64,000 nt of DNA, taken from the NCBI RefSeq assembly GCF_007556815.1, contig NZ_CP041743.1, forward strand, positions 744,001-808,000, written 5' to 3'. Shown piece by piece: positions 26,801 to 32,356 of the stretch (positions are counted from its first letter, which is position 1; each line of letters opens with the position of its first letter). The notes under the pieces are model-generated. The model saw only the letters and a program-made list of their open reading frames with translations. It had not been told where the DNA came from and ran no database searches. The translations under genes and the position numbers were made by a program. This DNA is from Paraburkholderia megapolitana. Lineage in GTDB: Bacteria; Pseudomonadota; Gammaproteobacteria; Burkholderiales; Burkholderiaceae.

Positions 26801-27579
26801 GTAGAAAACGTCGAACCTGTGTTAGCGATAAACTGGTTGTTACCGCCCCCGCCGAGCGACACGCTGCCATTAAGCGTCCCAGAGTTGGTGAACGTGTTGC
26901 CGCCCGCGGAGCCCTGAAAAGCAACGCGGCCATTGATAGTGCCGCCGACAGCATTGTTGAAGGTCACCTGCCCGCCGCCGTACACACCGACCACAGGCGC
27001 GTCGCCGGTTCCGAGCACGGCGCCGAGGATACTCGCCGCACTGATGGTGCCGCTGTTGGTAATGTTCGTTGTGCCGGTGGCAGCGGTCTGCACCGCTAGC
27101 GCCAACCCGGTCACACCGCTAAAGTTCAGGCTCAGCGCCCCAGACGTCCCCCTCATTAAGCCGCCGCTGGCGTTGGTGACCGACACGCTGGTAGCTGCCG
27201 CATTGCCGATAATCGCGCCGCTCGCCAGTACACCGCCTATCCCGAGAAACGAAGGATCGATCGTGCCCGCGTTGACCAACGTCACGTTGCTGCCGGTCAG
27301 CGTCATCGCAGTGCCAACTCCAAGCAGTGTGTCCACAGTAGCGCCCGCGTCGACGTTGACTGTGACGGGGCTGGAGCTGTTTGTATAGGCCGCCGACGGG
27401 ATGCCAGTCGAGCATTCCACAGTCGTGGTGCCGGTACACGTTGCCTGTGCCGTCCCAATGCCAGCGCTCAGCAGCGCCAGAAAAACACCTGTAAAAGGGA
27501 CAATTGTTTGCCGATCGCGGCTGCGTTTTTGGCCGGTAGTTTTCACTATTTTCTTCCCCCAGAAACCTGAATTGGACAT
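14824..27579 (-). CDS. Giant autotransporter (type V secretion) with PATR repeats, 4251 aa
   Basis: A basic N-terminus precedes a signal peptide core PFTGVFLALLSAGIG ending at TAQA-TC near residue 47. Residues about 50-410 are a Gly/Ser/Thr/Asn-rich beta-helix start with a CTGTTTVEC cysteine pair. Residues about 410-3700 hold 35 copies of a repeat of about 97 aa, each containing a version of LTGANTFTGGTTINAGTLAL. This is the autotransporter-associated beta-strand (PATR) motif. A linker/autochaperone-like region follows, then a C-terminal beta-barrel (about 3980-4251, from VWARAFGSDG) ending in LWWKF. The product should be a very long surface beta-helix, probably adhesive or self-associating. 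Cys is almost absent and no protease triad was recognised. It uses its own promoter region (27580-28186) and terminator (14749-14788). Confidence 0.93.
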   Translation of the reverse strand: MSNSGFWGKKIVKTTGQKRSRDRQTIVPFTGVFLALLSAGIGTAQATCTGTTTVECSTGIPSAAYTNSSSPVTVNVDAGATVDTLLGVGTAMTLTGSNVTLVNAGTIDPSFLGIGGVLASGAIIGNAAATSVSVTNASGGLMRGTSGALSLNFSGVTGLALAVQTAATGTTNITNSGTISAASILGAVLGTGDAPVVGVYGGGQVTFNNAVGGTINGRVAFQGSAGGNTFTNSGTLNGSVSLGGGGNNQFIANTGSTFSTNAGTGAVLPVTGLTGGTLSFAATNTVDAGVGTNNTITLQQGAGSSTTGAITNTNFLNFQNLNLSGGTWTLTGASTVSNATLGGVAIINSGAGLGTGLVTSNGGGLQSSLAGISLANAFTLGAGGLTAGGTSAFTLGGILSGTGALISNVTGGLTLGGLNTFSGGTTLGGGSLLLGTATALGNGALNVTGSATLDASVAGLSVGTGISIGTGNTLTLGGSNALGLNGIIGGAGGLTKIGTATVTLGGANTFGGGLAINAGTLALGAAGSLLASTNVTLGGATAGFDISAATGAQTIGELSGTGGTVTLGANNLTFGDGTAQTFGGAITGTGGITKNGTGIQTFTGASNFTGTATINGGTLALSGAGTLSGGTNLVLGNTGATLDVSGATGVPVIGTLTGAAGTGVTLGAHNLTLSGFADANFGGVISGTGGLTMAGTDTQTLTGANTYTGGTTINAGTLAIGAGGSLAATGSVTLGAGGAVFDLTGATGAQTIGALSGLAGSALKLGANNLTFGNATAQTFGGSISGTGGITKNGTGTQTFSGANTFTGAATINAGTLALSGAGSLSADVNLAGLGTGLNISGATGTAAIGALTGVVGSTVTLGANTLNLGSATSGIFAGAIGGTGGINLGGTGTLTLSGANTFTGGTTISGNGTLALGAGGSLAVTGGVNLTGANAGFDISAATGPLTIGALSGTGGTLSLGANNLTFGDGTNTSFGGVIGGTGGLTKQGSGTATLSGANTFSGGFNLNAGGLSIGGSAALGTGTFTVGGAATLSSTGAATLGNNVVLNAGLTVTGANAVTLNGVLSGIGGLTMNGTGALTLNGANTYTGGTNINSGTVALGANASLAATGTVNLATGATFDLSAGNGQQVFGTLVGNGNVNLGSNSLTLGSALNGTFSGSVGGTGGLLKVGAGIETLTGANTFTGGTTISAGTLALGAGGSLAATGAVTLGGLGTGFDISGATGNQTIGSLAGTGGAVTLGANSLTLGTTGSSSFGGTIGGTGGLVMAGTGTQTLTGANTFTGGTTVNAGTLALGAGGSLAAGGAVTLGGAGATLDLSAASGPQVIGALSGIGGTLALGGNNLSFGGAGSLSFGGAITGTGGVTKLGTGTETLTGANTFTGGLTIGAGTLALGAGGSLAAGGSVNLSGAGAGFDISAATGAQTIGALSGLAGTTVALGANTLNLGGTGGGIFGGVIGGTGGLNLTGTGTQTLTGANTFTGGTTIGAGGTLALGAGGSLAATGSVNLGGAGATFDLSAATGPQTIGALIGAAGNVALGANNLTFGDGSNQTFGGTIAGAGGLVKQGTGTETLNGANTFSGGVTLNAGGLTLGANAALGTGGLTLGGSATLDTNVGGLSIGNNINLGAPGNALTLGGSNALSLGGVISGAGNLVKNGAGAVTLTAANTFSGGTNINNGTLALSGAGALAATGAVTLGGAGASLDISGSGFSGLTIGALSGTAGTVSLGAKELTFGDASNQTFGGSFTGSGAIIKNGAGIETLTGASTLANAAINAGTLALSGAGSLSAGTTVNLLSPGTTFDITAATGTPTIGALDGLAGTAVTLGANTLNLGGSGSETFGGVISGTGGLNVNGNATQPLTQTLTGANTFTGGTTIGNGTLAIGAGGSLAATGAVSLGGAGATFDLSAATGPVTIGALSGAAGNLALGANNLTFGDGASTAFGGIIGGTGSVTKQGAGVATLTGANTFTGGFNLNAGGLNVGNNTALGTGALTVGGAATLASTAATTLGNAIVLNAGLTVQGTNNLTLNGTLSGIGGLTMGGTGVLTLGGTNTYTGGTNINSGTLALGASASLSAGGTVNLATGATFDLSAGNGQQVFGTLIGNGTVNLGANGLTLGSATNGTFSGAIAGTGSLLKVGTGTETLTGANTFTGGTTINAGTLAIGPGGSLAATGGVTLGGLGAGFDISTATGNQTIGALNGVAGSTVTLGANNLTIGDATSQIFGGAIAGAGGLVMAGSGKETLTGPNTFTGGTTINSGTLAIGAGGSLAATGAVTLGGGSFDISGATTPQIIGALSGTAGTVALGANNLTFGDATNQTFGGSITGSGGIIKSGTGIETLTGASTFTGGATVNAGTLALSGTGSLSAGTDVNLANLGATLDISGATAAPTIGALNGALGSIVTLGANTLNMGGTSAGLFSGTIGGTGGITKNGTGTQTLTGANTYTGPTTINQGTLAISGGGSLAAGSAVNLAGGAGAGLDISGSTGNQTVGALSGAAGSTVNLGTKSLSFGDSTNQTLASNVSGTGGLVKQGSGVETLTGNNTYSGGTVLNAGGLVVGSNTALGTGALTVGGNSTLDSSTATTLGNDILLNAGLTVLGTNNLTLNGSLSGTGSLTKDGSATLTLNGTNTYTGGTNINQGTLALGANASLAASGIVDVATGATFDLSAGNGQQVFGTLTGGGTVNLGSNALQVGDANNGTFSGAVAGTGSLVKVGTGTETLTGANTYTGGTTINGGTLALGAGGSLAATGGVTLGGIGTGFDISAATGNQTIGALNGTGGTVTLGANNLSIGDATSQIFGGTIAGTGGLTMQGTGKETLTGANTYTGGTTVNSGTLAIGAGGSLAATGAVTLGGTGASFDISGATTPQIIGALSGTAGTVALGANNLTFGDATNQTFGGGITGTGGIVKQGTGTETLTGTSTFTGGATVNAGTLALAGSGSLSAGTGVNLANAGTSLDISGVTAGGTPTIGTLTGALGSTVALGANNLTLGGSGNGTFAGTIGGTGGIVKQGTGTETLTGANTYTGGTTVGNGTLAIGAGGSLAAGGAVTLAGTGATLDLSAAAGPQIIGALSGTAGTLALGANPLTFGDGSNQTFGGAITGSGGITKSGTGTETLTGANTFTGGTTVGDGTLAIGAGGSLLSTGAVTLGATGAFNIGGATTPQTIGALSGVAGSTIGLGGNTLAFGDATNQTFGGAITGTGGITKNGGGTQTLTGASTFTGNTTINDGTIALTGAGTLSAGTNVNLASAGTSLDITGVTAGSTPTVGALSGVAGANVTLGGNTLTLGGGASGNFGGVIAGTGGILKNGAGTQTLTGANTFTGGTTIDGGTLAIGAGGSLAAGSGVTLGGTGTFDISAATGGGTTLGTLSGTAGTVALGANNLTFGDGTNQTFGGGITGTGGIVKQGTGTQTLTGASTFTGPTTVNNGTLALSGAGTLSTGTNVNLANPGTTLDVTGATGTPTVGSLTGGAGTNVTLGGNSLTLGGGSNGTFSGTIAGTGGLIKDGPGTQTLTGPNTYTGGTTLAGGTTVLGNNQSLGSGAITVSAPATLDSTTALNLGNALNLGSAATIGGSQDLTLSGTVSGTGSLVKNGGADLTLTGNNTFAGGTTLNNGTLTLGSANALGTGGLTLNGGTLNGNNTNLTLPSLNGTTGGTLNLGSGNLTVNGGNYGGVLAGTGAVIKQGGDTLTLAGTNTYSGPTTVSAGTLAVTGSVANSAVTVQNGATVTGTGTVGSLTVGSGGTAAAPSPGQTLNVAGNVSFASGSIFSVPANAQQQSGAVDATGTATLSGGDVQVLAGQGKYAPSSKYQILSANQGVNGTFAGVTSNLAFLTPTLSYSPTAVFLSLVPNGVLFQQVAVTPNQRAVAIAAGNLPATNAVFQALFSSDAPTARQAFNTLDGELYASTKTALLLDGHYLRDAVMDRLQDSMAPTEGPLASTGSTGQAMCDSSLAQGVLPRNQFDDPNPGHRGTRDACYDNRLYRPVVWARAFGSDGKLNGNSNVSGIDQTTTGFIGGADMSINNHWRVGVAGGVSHSSLDNSLSSSAGIDSYHVALYGGAEYGPLGVRLGTSYSWNDIKTDRYQNFSGFTDHDSSSYDAGLAQIFGEVGYKIPLWERIAVEPFAAIAFENLHTNGFSEDGGAAALQANSSSQNIGFSTLGLRLSTRFGSSPQQWFSGHVMAGWRHAIGNVQPGANLAFVGGGTGFQVAGVPIARDAAVAEVGVDANIFHNITLGLSYSGQYGGGYHDNAIIGSLWWKF
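19405..19965 (-). repeat. Passenger super-repeat, copy A
   Basis: This is the most C-terminal of three copies of a higher-order block, repeat units 23-25. It is recognised by ALGTGALTVGG, then LNAGLTV, then GATFDLSAGNGQQVFGTL. Its QQVFGTL anchor lies 1740 nt from that of copy B, exactly six units of 290 nt. Confidence 0.8.
21128..21695 (-). repeat. Passenger super-repeat, copy B
   Basis: This is the middle copy, repeat units 17-19, with the same anchors ALGTGALTVGG, LNAGLTV and GATFDLSAGNGQQVFGTL. The following units 20-22 also match units 26-28, so the duplicated block is about 580 aa. Confidence 0.8.
24020..24595 (-). repeat. Passenger super-repeat, copy C
   Basis: This is the N-terminal copy, repeat units 7-9, carrying ALGTGTFTVGG, LNAGLTV and GATFDLSAGNGQQVFGTL. 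Its anchor is about 2900 nt (ten units) from that of copy B, so copies B and C are in register with the 290-nt period. Confidence 0.75.
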
Positions 27580-28186
27580 TACTCAAAGACCGCAAATCAG
27601 ATTAAAACGGCAATATGAAACACTCACCGTGGTTCAGATCGAACCGGCGATTCTCTTTCTAGATATCAGGCACAGCCTGTATATCGGGCACAGCCGTTAC
27701 CGCGGTGCAGGCAGGTAATTAAACGCAGGGCGCAAAAAGCCCCAGCGCGTTACCCAACGCACCGAACAGCACAGCCAGCACATTAAAATGAGGCGCGACC
27801 CCGCGCGATCAGGACTTGATCATTTATTCCATGCCCTCCGGATCATTTTCCGTTTCTCTCAGTCAGTCGTTTTCATTGTTGCCTTGGCGGCACTCATCAG
27901 CTTATATCAACTTCACGCCATTGCAAGAAGCAAACCATCAGATTTTTGCAGTGCACGCAAAAGGCATGGCAAACCGATTAAAGTATGTCGGCTGAATGCA
28001 GTATTAGTCGATTTAATGCGGGAAGTGGCAATGCGGCAGCGGAATAAATTGCTGGAGAGTCGTTCGTGTATCCGGAACGGTTTGTTTCTGCGTGATGCGA
28101 TTTGTCGGGCAGCGGCGTGCAAAGTAGATCGTCGGGTCACATCCTCACGACGTATGACCCGAGACCTGGAAGCATCACGACGCCGA
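27580..28186. other. Non-coding promoter region of the autotransporter
   Basis: About 600 nt between the autotransporter start and the 3' end of the HAD gene, both on the minus strand. Base composition is visibly more AT-rich than the flanks. A 142-codon plus-strand frame at 27788-28216 has no family resemblance and is judged non-coding. The start at 27579 has only a weak GAG upstream. No firm promoter could be assigned. Confidence 0.5.
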
Positions 28187-28843
28187 CTACATCAGCCGCA
28201 GAATATCGGCGGGTAGATCATCGAGCGTAGGCCGCGTCGCGAACGGAGCGGGCGCTCCATCCGGAGCGGACAGACCGATGCGGTTGTGCCAGTAAGTCGG
28301 CAGCCCGACCTGCGCGGTTCCGAACAGGTCGTAGGCCGAGCCCGCGACAAACACCGTGTTCTCCGGGCGCGCGCCTAGTCTGTCGAGCGCCAGCAGATAA
28401 GGTGCGGGATCGGGCTTATAGAAGCCGGCTTCCTCCGACGTCACCACCACATCGAAAGCGACGCCAGGAATTGTCGCCGCGAGATGGCCGAGCGCCACCG
28501 AACAGTTCGTGACGACGCCGAGCTTGTAGTGCTGCTTCAGATCCGCAAGCACGGCGCCCGCTTCCGGCCATGCCCGCAGTTCGTTCCAGCGCCGCTCGAG
28601 TTCGCTCGCACAGCCTGAGTCGAGACCGACACTTGCCGCCGCCTGCGCAACCAGCGACTCGTAACGAACATAGCGGCCGCATCCATAAGTCAGCTTCAGA
28701 TACGCCATGCGCCATTGCGAGCCGAGTTCTGCCGATCCGGCCACCGCATTCCAGAGCGTCCACGAATCGAGCACGGCGGTCAGCAGATCGAACAGCACAA
28801 ACTGAATGCGCGGTCGATCCGCAGGCGGTTGCAGAACGGTCAT
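28187..28843 (-). CDS. HAD-superfamily hydrolase, haloacid dehalogenase-like
   Basis: This is a 218-aa HAD hydrolase. The four motifs are visible: nucleophile Asp in FVLFDLLTAVLDSW (residue 19), motif II Asn/Ser in VVTNCS, motif III Lys in YKPDPAPY, and motif IV in FVAGSAYDLFG. A helical cap domain lies between motifs I and II, as in type II 2-haloacid dehalogenases and related phosphatases. Motif I has Leu-Leu instead of the DxD pair of phosphatases, favouring dehalogenase-like chemistry. It starts 3 nt after the ridA stop and is the last gene of the DSD1-RidA-HAD operon. Physiological substrate is unknown. Confidence 0.85.
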   Translation of the reverse strand: MTVLQPPADRPRIQFVLFDLLTAVLDSWTLWNAVAGSAELGSQWRMAYLKLTYGCGRYVRYESLVAQAAASVGLDSGCASELERRWNELRAWPEAGAVLADLKQHYKLGVVTNCSVALGHLAATIPGVAFDVVVTSEEAGFYKPDPAPYLLALDRLGARPENTVFVAGSAYDLFGTAQVGLPTYWHNRIGLSAPDGAPAPFATRPTLDDLPADILRLM

Positions 28844-28846
28844 CGG

Positions 28847-29242
28847 TCAGCCCTCGCGGGGCGGCGTGCCGACTTCGGCCACCGCGTTGATCTCGATCAG
28901 CACGCCGTGATGCAGCGGGCCGACCGGCACCACCGTGCGCGCGGGTCGATGCTCGCCCATGAAGGCGGCATAGACGCGGTTGATCTCCGGCCACAACTCG
29001 ACGCTCGTGATGAAGAGCTGCACGCTCACGAGCCCAGCCACCGACACCCCACCGGCTTCGAGAATCGCCTGTACGTTTTTCAGCGCGCGCTCGGCCTGCT
29101 CGGCGATGCCATCGGGGATCGAGCCGGTGACCGGATCGATGGGAAGCTGTCCGGCAACGTATATGAAGCCGCCCGATACGATGCCCTGCGAGTAGTGTCC
29201 GGCGGGTTTCGGTGCGTGTTCGGTGAAGATGGTTTGCATCAT
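28847..29242 (-). CDS. RidA family enamine/imine deaminase
   Basis: This is a 131-aa YjgF/YER057c/UK114 protein. RidA proteins hydrolyse reactive enamine/imine intermediates such as 2-aminoacrylate made by PLP enzymes. Visible family marks are GHYSQGIVSGGFIYVAGQLP near residues 15-34, AEQAERALKNVQAILEAGG, and a late PARTVVPVGPLHHGVLIEINAVA region with the active-site Arg. Two adjacent ATG codons follow AGGAG; the first (29242) is used. Its position between a D-amino-acid PLP enzyme and a HAD hydrolase fits clearance of the imine released by its neighbour. Confidence 0.9.
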   Translation of the reverse strand: MMQTIFTEHAPKPAGHYSQGIVSGGFIYVAGQLPIDPVTGSIPDGIAEQAERALKNVQAILEAGGVSVAGLVSVQLFITSVELWPEINRVYAAFMGEHRPARTVVPVGPLHHGVLIEINAVAEVGTPPREG

Positions 29243-29267
29243 TACGTCTCCTGTAGATCGGTTCAGA

Positions 29268-30407
29268 TTACCAGCCGGCGATGCGCGGCCAGTATTCATG
29301 CGCACCTGATTCGTCGAGCACACGATACCCGGCGTGCTGCGCCGAGGTCGCGCAGGCGTGATTCGGCAGAATACGCAGTTGCGTGCCGACCGGCAGGTGC
29401 AACGCGTGCGCCTGTCGCGCGTCCGGGTCGCGCAGTGCGACGATGCCGTGCTCCTGGTTCGCGGCGATCACGATCAGGTCGTCGAGCGGTTTGCCGTTCG
29501 CATCGCACACCACGCCGTAGCCCTGATCGACCGCCTGCGCCGCCGTGCCACGGTCGCGCGACAACGCCATCCACCCGGCGTCGACGATCGTCCAGCCCTT
29601 TTGCGGTTGATGTCCGATGACGGTGGTCAGCACGGACACCGCGATATCCGCTTGCGTACACACACCGAGCCCCGCCATGACGAGATCGAAAAAGATGAAT
29701 ACGCCGGCGCGGACTTCGGTCACGCCGCTCAGATCGTCGGCGAACAACGCGGTCGGCGTCGAACCGACGCTGACGACCGGCGCAGCGAAGCCTGCTTCGC
29801 GCAACCGCCGCGCGGCAACAACGACCGCATCGCGCTCCTGATGCGCATAGCGAACAATCTCGTCGACGGAACGGCTGTCGTAGGAATTCCCCGCATGCGT
29901 CATCACGCCCTGTACGTCGATGCCGGCGGCGCGCAGGAGTTGCGCGATCTCGACGATTAATGGCGAGTCCGGCGGCAGACCAGAACGGTGTCCATCGCAG
30001 TCGATTTCCAGCAGCACATCGAACGCCTGACGATGCGTACGCGCATATTCGGCAAGCAAACTCGCGGTTTCCAGACTGTCGAGCACGAGCTTGAGCGACA
30101 CACCTGCGCGGATCAGATCCGCGGTGGCCTCGAAACGGTTCGGCGCGATGGCCACGCCATACAGAATGTCCGTGAAGCCGTGCTCGAAGAAAAACTGCGC
30201 TTCGCGCAGCGTCGATACGGTAATCGGACCGACGCCCGTATCGAACAGCCGTCGTGTTGCTTCGATGCATTTGCTGGTTTTCACGTGCGGACGCATCGGT
30301 ACGCCGAGCCTCGCCAGATGCGTACGCATCCGTGCGATGTTGGCATCCATGCGGGAGTGATCCAGCAGTAACGCCGGGGTTTCAATCGATGACAGTGCAG
30401 CGGGCAT
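29268..30407 (-). CDS. DSD1-family PLP enzyme (D-serine dehydratase / D-threonine aldolase type)
   Basis: This is a 379-aa fold-type III PLP enzyme. The alanine-racemase-like barrel starts with IETPALLLDHSRMDANI, and the PLP lysine is in RPHVKTSKC (K43). The C-terminal D-serine dehydratase-like domain ends in RILPNHACATSAQHAGY, whose His and Cys are metal ligands in this family. The ATG at 30407 has GGAGACG upstream. It heads the operon with ridA and the HAD gene and is divergent from a LysR regulator. The expected activity is cleavage of D-threonine or another D-3-hydroxyamino acid, or dehydration of D-serine; the two cannot be separated by reading. Confidence 0.87.
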   Translation of the reverse strand: MPAALSSIETPALLLDHSRMDANIARMRTHLARLGVPMRPHVKTSKCIEATRRLFDTGVGPITVSTLREAQFFFEHGFTDILYGVAIAPNRFEATADLIRAGVSLKLVLDSLETASLLAEYARTHRQAFDVLLEIDCDGHRSGLPPDSPLIVEIAQLLRAAGIDVQGVMTHAGNSYDSRSVDEIVRYAHQERDAVVVAARRLREAGFAAPVVSVGSTPTALFADDLSGVTEVRAGVFIFFDLVMAGLGVCTQADIAVSVLTTVIGHQPQKGWTIVDAGWMALSRDRGTAAQAVDQGYGVVCDANGKPLDDLIVIAANQEHGIVALRDPDARQAHALHLPVGTQLRILPNHACATSAQHAGYRVLDESGAHEYWPRIAGW

Positions 30408-30494
30408 GCTCGTCTCCAGAAGAGCATCTAGGATAAACGCGATTGCCTGCCCTACAATTTAGCGTCGCTTATTCATAGATTTAGTGAGACTGAA

Positions 30495-31403
30495 ATGAAA
30501 GACTCCGCCGACCTGCGCTTTCTGCTCACCATCCGCGCCAGCGAGAACCTGCTTGCCGCCGCCCGTACGCTCGGCCTGACGCCGTCGGCGGTGACGCAGC
30601 GGCTGCAGCAGATCGAACGGCGGCTCGATGTACGGCTCGTCGATCGTTCCGCGCGCCGGTTGCGCTTTACCGAAGAAGGCGAATTGCTCTGCACGCGCGG
30701 CGCTGTGCTGATCGAACAGTTCGATGCGCTGCTCGACGATCTCCACGCGCGTCGCGGCGGCATGGTCGGCACGTTGAAGATCAATGCGCCGCTTGGTTTC
30801 GGCAGGCGCTATGTGGCGCCCGCGGCGGCGCACTTCCAGGAGCTGCACCCGGAAGTGGATATCGCGCTCACGCTGTCGGACGAGCCGCTCACCGAAATCG
30901 CGGACCGCTTCGATGTCGTCGTGCATATCGGCGAACTGCGGCTGTCGAACCTGATCGGTTACGCAGTCGCGCCGAACGCACGGTGGGCGTGCGCGTCGCC
31001 CGCGTTCGTGAAGCGATACGGCATGCCCGCCACGCCGGAAGCGCTGGCGGCATTGCCCTGCATCGCACTGCCTGAAAACAACGAGGACGTGACGCTATGG
31101 CATTTCAGCAAAGGTCGCACCACGCGCAGCGTGCGCGTGCCGGGCCGGTTGAGTTGCAATGACGGCGATGTGATCCGTCGCTGGGCGCTCGAAGGGCGCG
31201 GTGTGATCGTGCGATCGGAGTGGGATGTCGCCGATGACGTCGCACGCGGCACGCTGGTGCGGCTGTTGCCTGCGTGGAAGCTGCCCGATGCGAACGTGAT
31301 CGCGCTGACGCATCAGCGCACCGGCCTGCCGATGCGTACGACGATGTTCATGCGGCATTTGCAGGCGCGGTTTCGGCCGGTTGCGCCGTGGCGTGTGCGG
31401 TGA
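30495..31403 (+). CDS. LysR family transcriptional regulator
   Basis: This is a 302-aa LysR regulator. The N-terminal helix-turn-helix reads LLAAARTLGLTPSAVTQRLQ, and the substrate-binding domain starts near residue 90 (TLKINAPLGFGRRYVAPA). The domain order and length are standard. It is divergent from the DSD1 gene with only 87 nt between starts, so shared regulation is likely. Its co-inducer may be a D-amino acid or its product. A simple T-N11-A box could not be fixed with confidence. Confidence 0.9.
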   Translation: MKDSADLRFLLTIRASENLLAAARTLGLTPSAVTQRLQQIERRLDVRLVDRSARRLRFTEEGELLCTRGAVLIEQFDALLDDLHARRGGMVGTLKINAPLGFGRRYVAPAAAHFQELHPEVDIALTLSDEPLTEIADRFDVVVHIGELRLSNLIGYAVAPNARWACASPAFVKRYGMPATPEALAALPCIALPENNEDVTLWHFSKGRTTRSVRVPGRLSCNDGDVIRRWALEGRGVIVRSEWDVADDVARGTLVRLLPAWKLPDANVIALTHQRTGLPMRTTMFMRHLQARFRPVAPWRVR

Positions 31404-31541
31404 AACACGTAAAACTGCCAGAAGCAAAATAGAACTATCCGCTTTGGGGCTGCGGCAGAAAGGTAGGCCAAACGGCCATTGAACGCCAAAACGCACCGAC
31501 GGCCGGTATCCTACGACGCTTCTGCGCGAGCAATAGTTAAC

Positions 31542-31584
31542 GTAGTTACAAAAACATGTTGCCGCGGTTAATTTATGTAACTAC
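31542..31584. promoter_or_regulatory. Inverted repeat operator upstream of brnTA
   Basis: GTAGTTACA at 31542-31550 and its exact reverse complement TGTAACTAC at 31576-31584 flank 25 nt, ending 8 nt before the brnT start. The half-site centres are 34 nt apart, near three helical turns. BrnT-BrnA complexes are known to repress their own promoter, and this is the obvious site. Confidence 0.65.
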
Positions 31585-31592
31585 AATAACCG

Positions 31593-31874
31593 ATGAAAAC
31601 GACTCACGACCGCACAAAGAGTGAGGTTAACGAAGCAAAGCACAGCGTTTCACTGGGACTCGCCGAAGCTATCGACTGGTCGTCCGTATGGTGCGCGCCC
31701 GACATCCGGAGGGACTACGGCGAGTTGCGCGAGATTGGCTATGCGGTGATCGGTGCACGCCTGTACTGCGTCGTGTTCACGCAGCGTGGCGAAACCTTCA
31801 GGGTAATCAGCCTGCGCAAAGCCAATAACCGGGAAATCGAACGCTATGAAGAAGCGACCTGCACTGATCCGTAA
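31593..31874 (+). CDS. brnT: BrnT family toxin
   Basis: This is a 93-aa toxin of the type II BrnT/BrnA system; BrnT is a RelE-fold ribonuclease that stops translation. Family marks are the NEAKHSVSLGLAEAI segment (N..KH.V) near residues 14-28, RRDYGELREIGYAVIGARL in the middle and the C-terminal RVISLRKANNREIERYEE. The N-terminus lacks the usual FEWD start but is otherwise complete. The brnA gene overlaps its 3' end by 29 nt in another frame, as in known brnTA operons. An exact 9-bp inverted repeat lies directly upstream. Confidence 0.87.
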   Translation: MKTTHDRTKSEVNEAKHSVSLGLAEAIDWSSVWCAPDIRRDYGELREIGYAVIGARLYCVVFTQRGETFRVISLRKANNREIERYEEATCTDP

Positions 31875-32121
31875 CACACCCGAGGAAGAAGCCGCAATCG
31901 CACGCGGCATCGAGGCTGACCCCGACACGTTCGAACCCAGCGACGAGCAGTTCGCGCAGATGAGAAAACGTGGCGGCCGCCCGAAGATCGCCAATCCCAA
32001 GGTCGCGGTTACCGTTCGATACGATGCGGAGGTTATCGAGCGATTCAGAGAAAGCGGCGAAGGCTGGCAGACGCGAATGAATGACGCGTTGCGCGAGTGG
32101 CTCGAAACCCATCACGCGTGA
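31846..32121 (+). CDS. brnA: BrnA family antitoxin
   Basis: This is a 91-aa antitoxin. The N-terminal half (TPEEEAAIARGIEADPDTFE) binds and neutralises toxin in the family. The C-terminal half, KVAVTVRYDAEVIERFRESGEGWQTRMNDALREWL (core VTVRYDAEVIERFR), is a ribbon-helix-helix DNA-binding domain. It overlaps brnT by 29 nt and is probably translated by coupling. It likely represses the operon at the 31542-31584 inverted repeat. Confidence 0.88.
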   Translation: MKKRPALIRNTPEEEAAIARGIEADPDTFEPSDEQFAQMRKRGGRPKIANPKVAVTVRYDAEVIERFRESGEGWQTRMNDALREWLETHHA

Positions 32122-32189
32122 CGGTCGTCACTGTCACGCTTTAGCCAGAAGCCGAGGGCAATTGCGCCCAGCGCGAAAACACGCAAAAC

Positions 32190-32218
32190 TTGACGCATCT
32201 CAAAACATGTGATTTTAT
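32190..32218 (+). promoter_or_regulatory. Sigma-70-like promoter of the leuA leader
   Basis: TTGACG (32190-32195) and TTTTAT (32213-32218) are separated by 17 nt. Transcription would start near 32225, almost at the ATG of the leucine-rich leader peptide at 32227. Confidence 0.5.
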
Positions 32219-32226
32219 GTCGCACC

Positions 32227-32322
32227 ATGTACGCGCCGATTACCTCCCTATCGCTAGACCTACTAGCCCGCTCCACCGGGCCAGGTCTGCTGCTGCGCGC
32301 GTACAACATCTGTTTCTGCTGA
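32227..32322 (+). CDS. leuL: Leucine-rich leader peptide of leuA
   Basis: This is a 31-codon frame whose first part is MYAPITSLSLDLLARSTG, followed by three more leucines (GLLL). Four of the seven Leu codons are CTA, rare in this GC-rich genome (two adjacent), and three CTG codons are consecutive. The stop is at 32322 and leuA begins 252 nt later. A hairpin and T-run follow at 32357-32386. This is the classical design of a leucine attenuation leader. No Shine-Dalgarno is seen, so initiation may be near-leaderless. Confidence 0.55.
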   Translation: MYAPITSLSLDLLARSTGPGLLLRAYNICFC

Positions 32323-32356
32323 AGCGCCGCTAAATCCCCAGTTTGCTGACCTTGCC

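Noticed and set aside
27788..28216. 142-codon plus-strand frame in the autotransporter promoter region
   Set aside because: The composition is atypical, there is no Shine-Dalgarno or family resemblance, and it runs into the antisense of the HAD gene.
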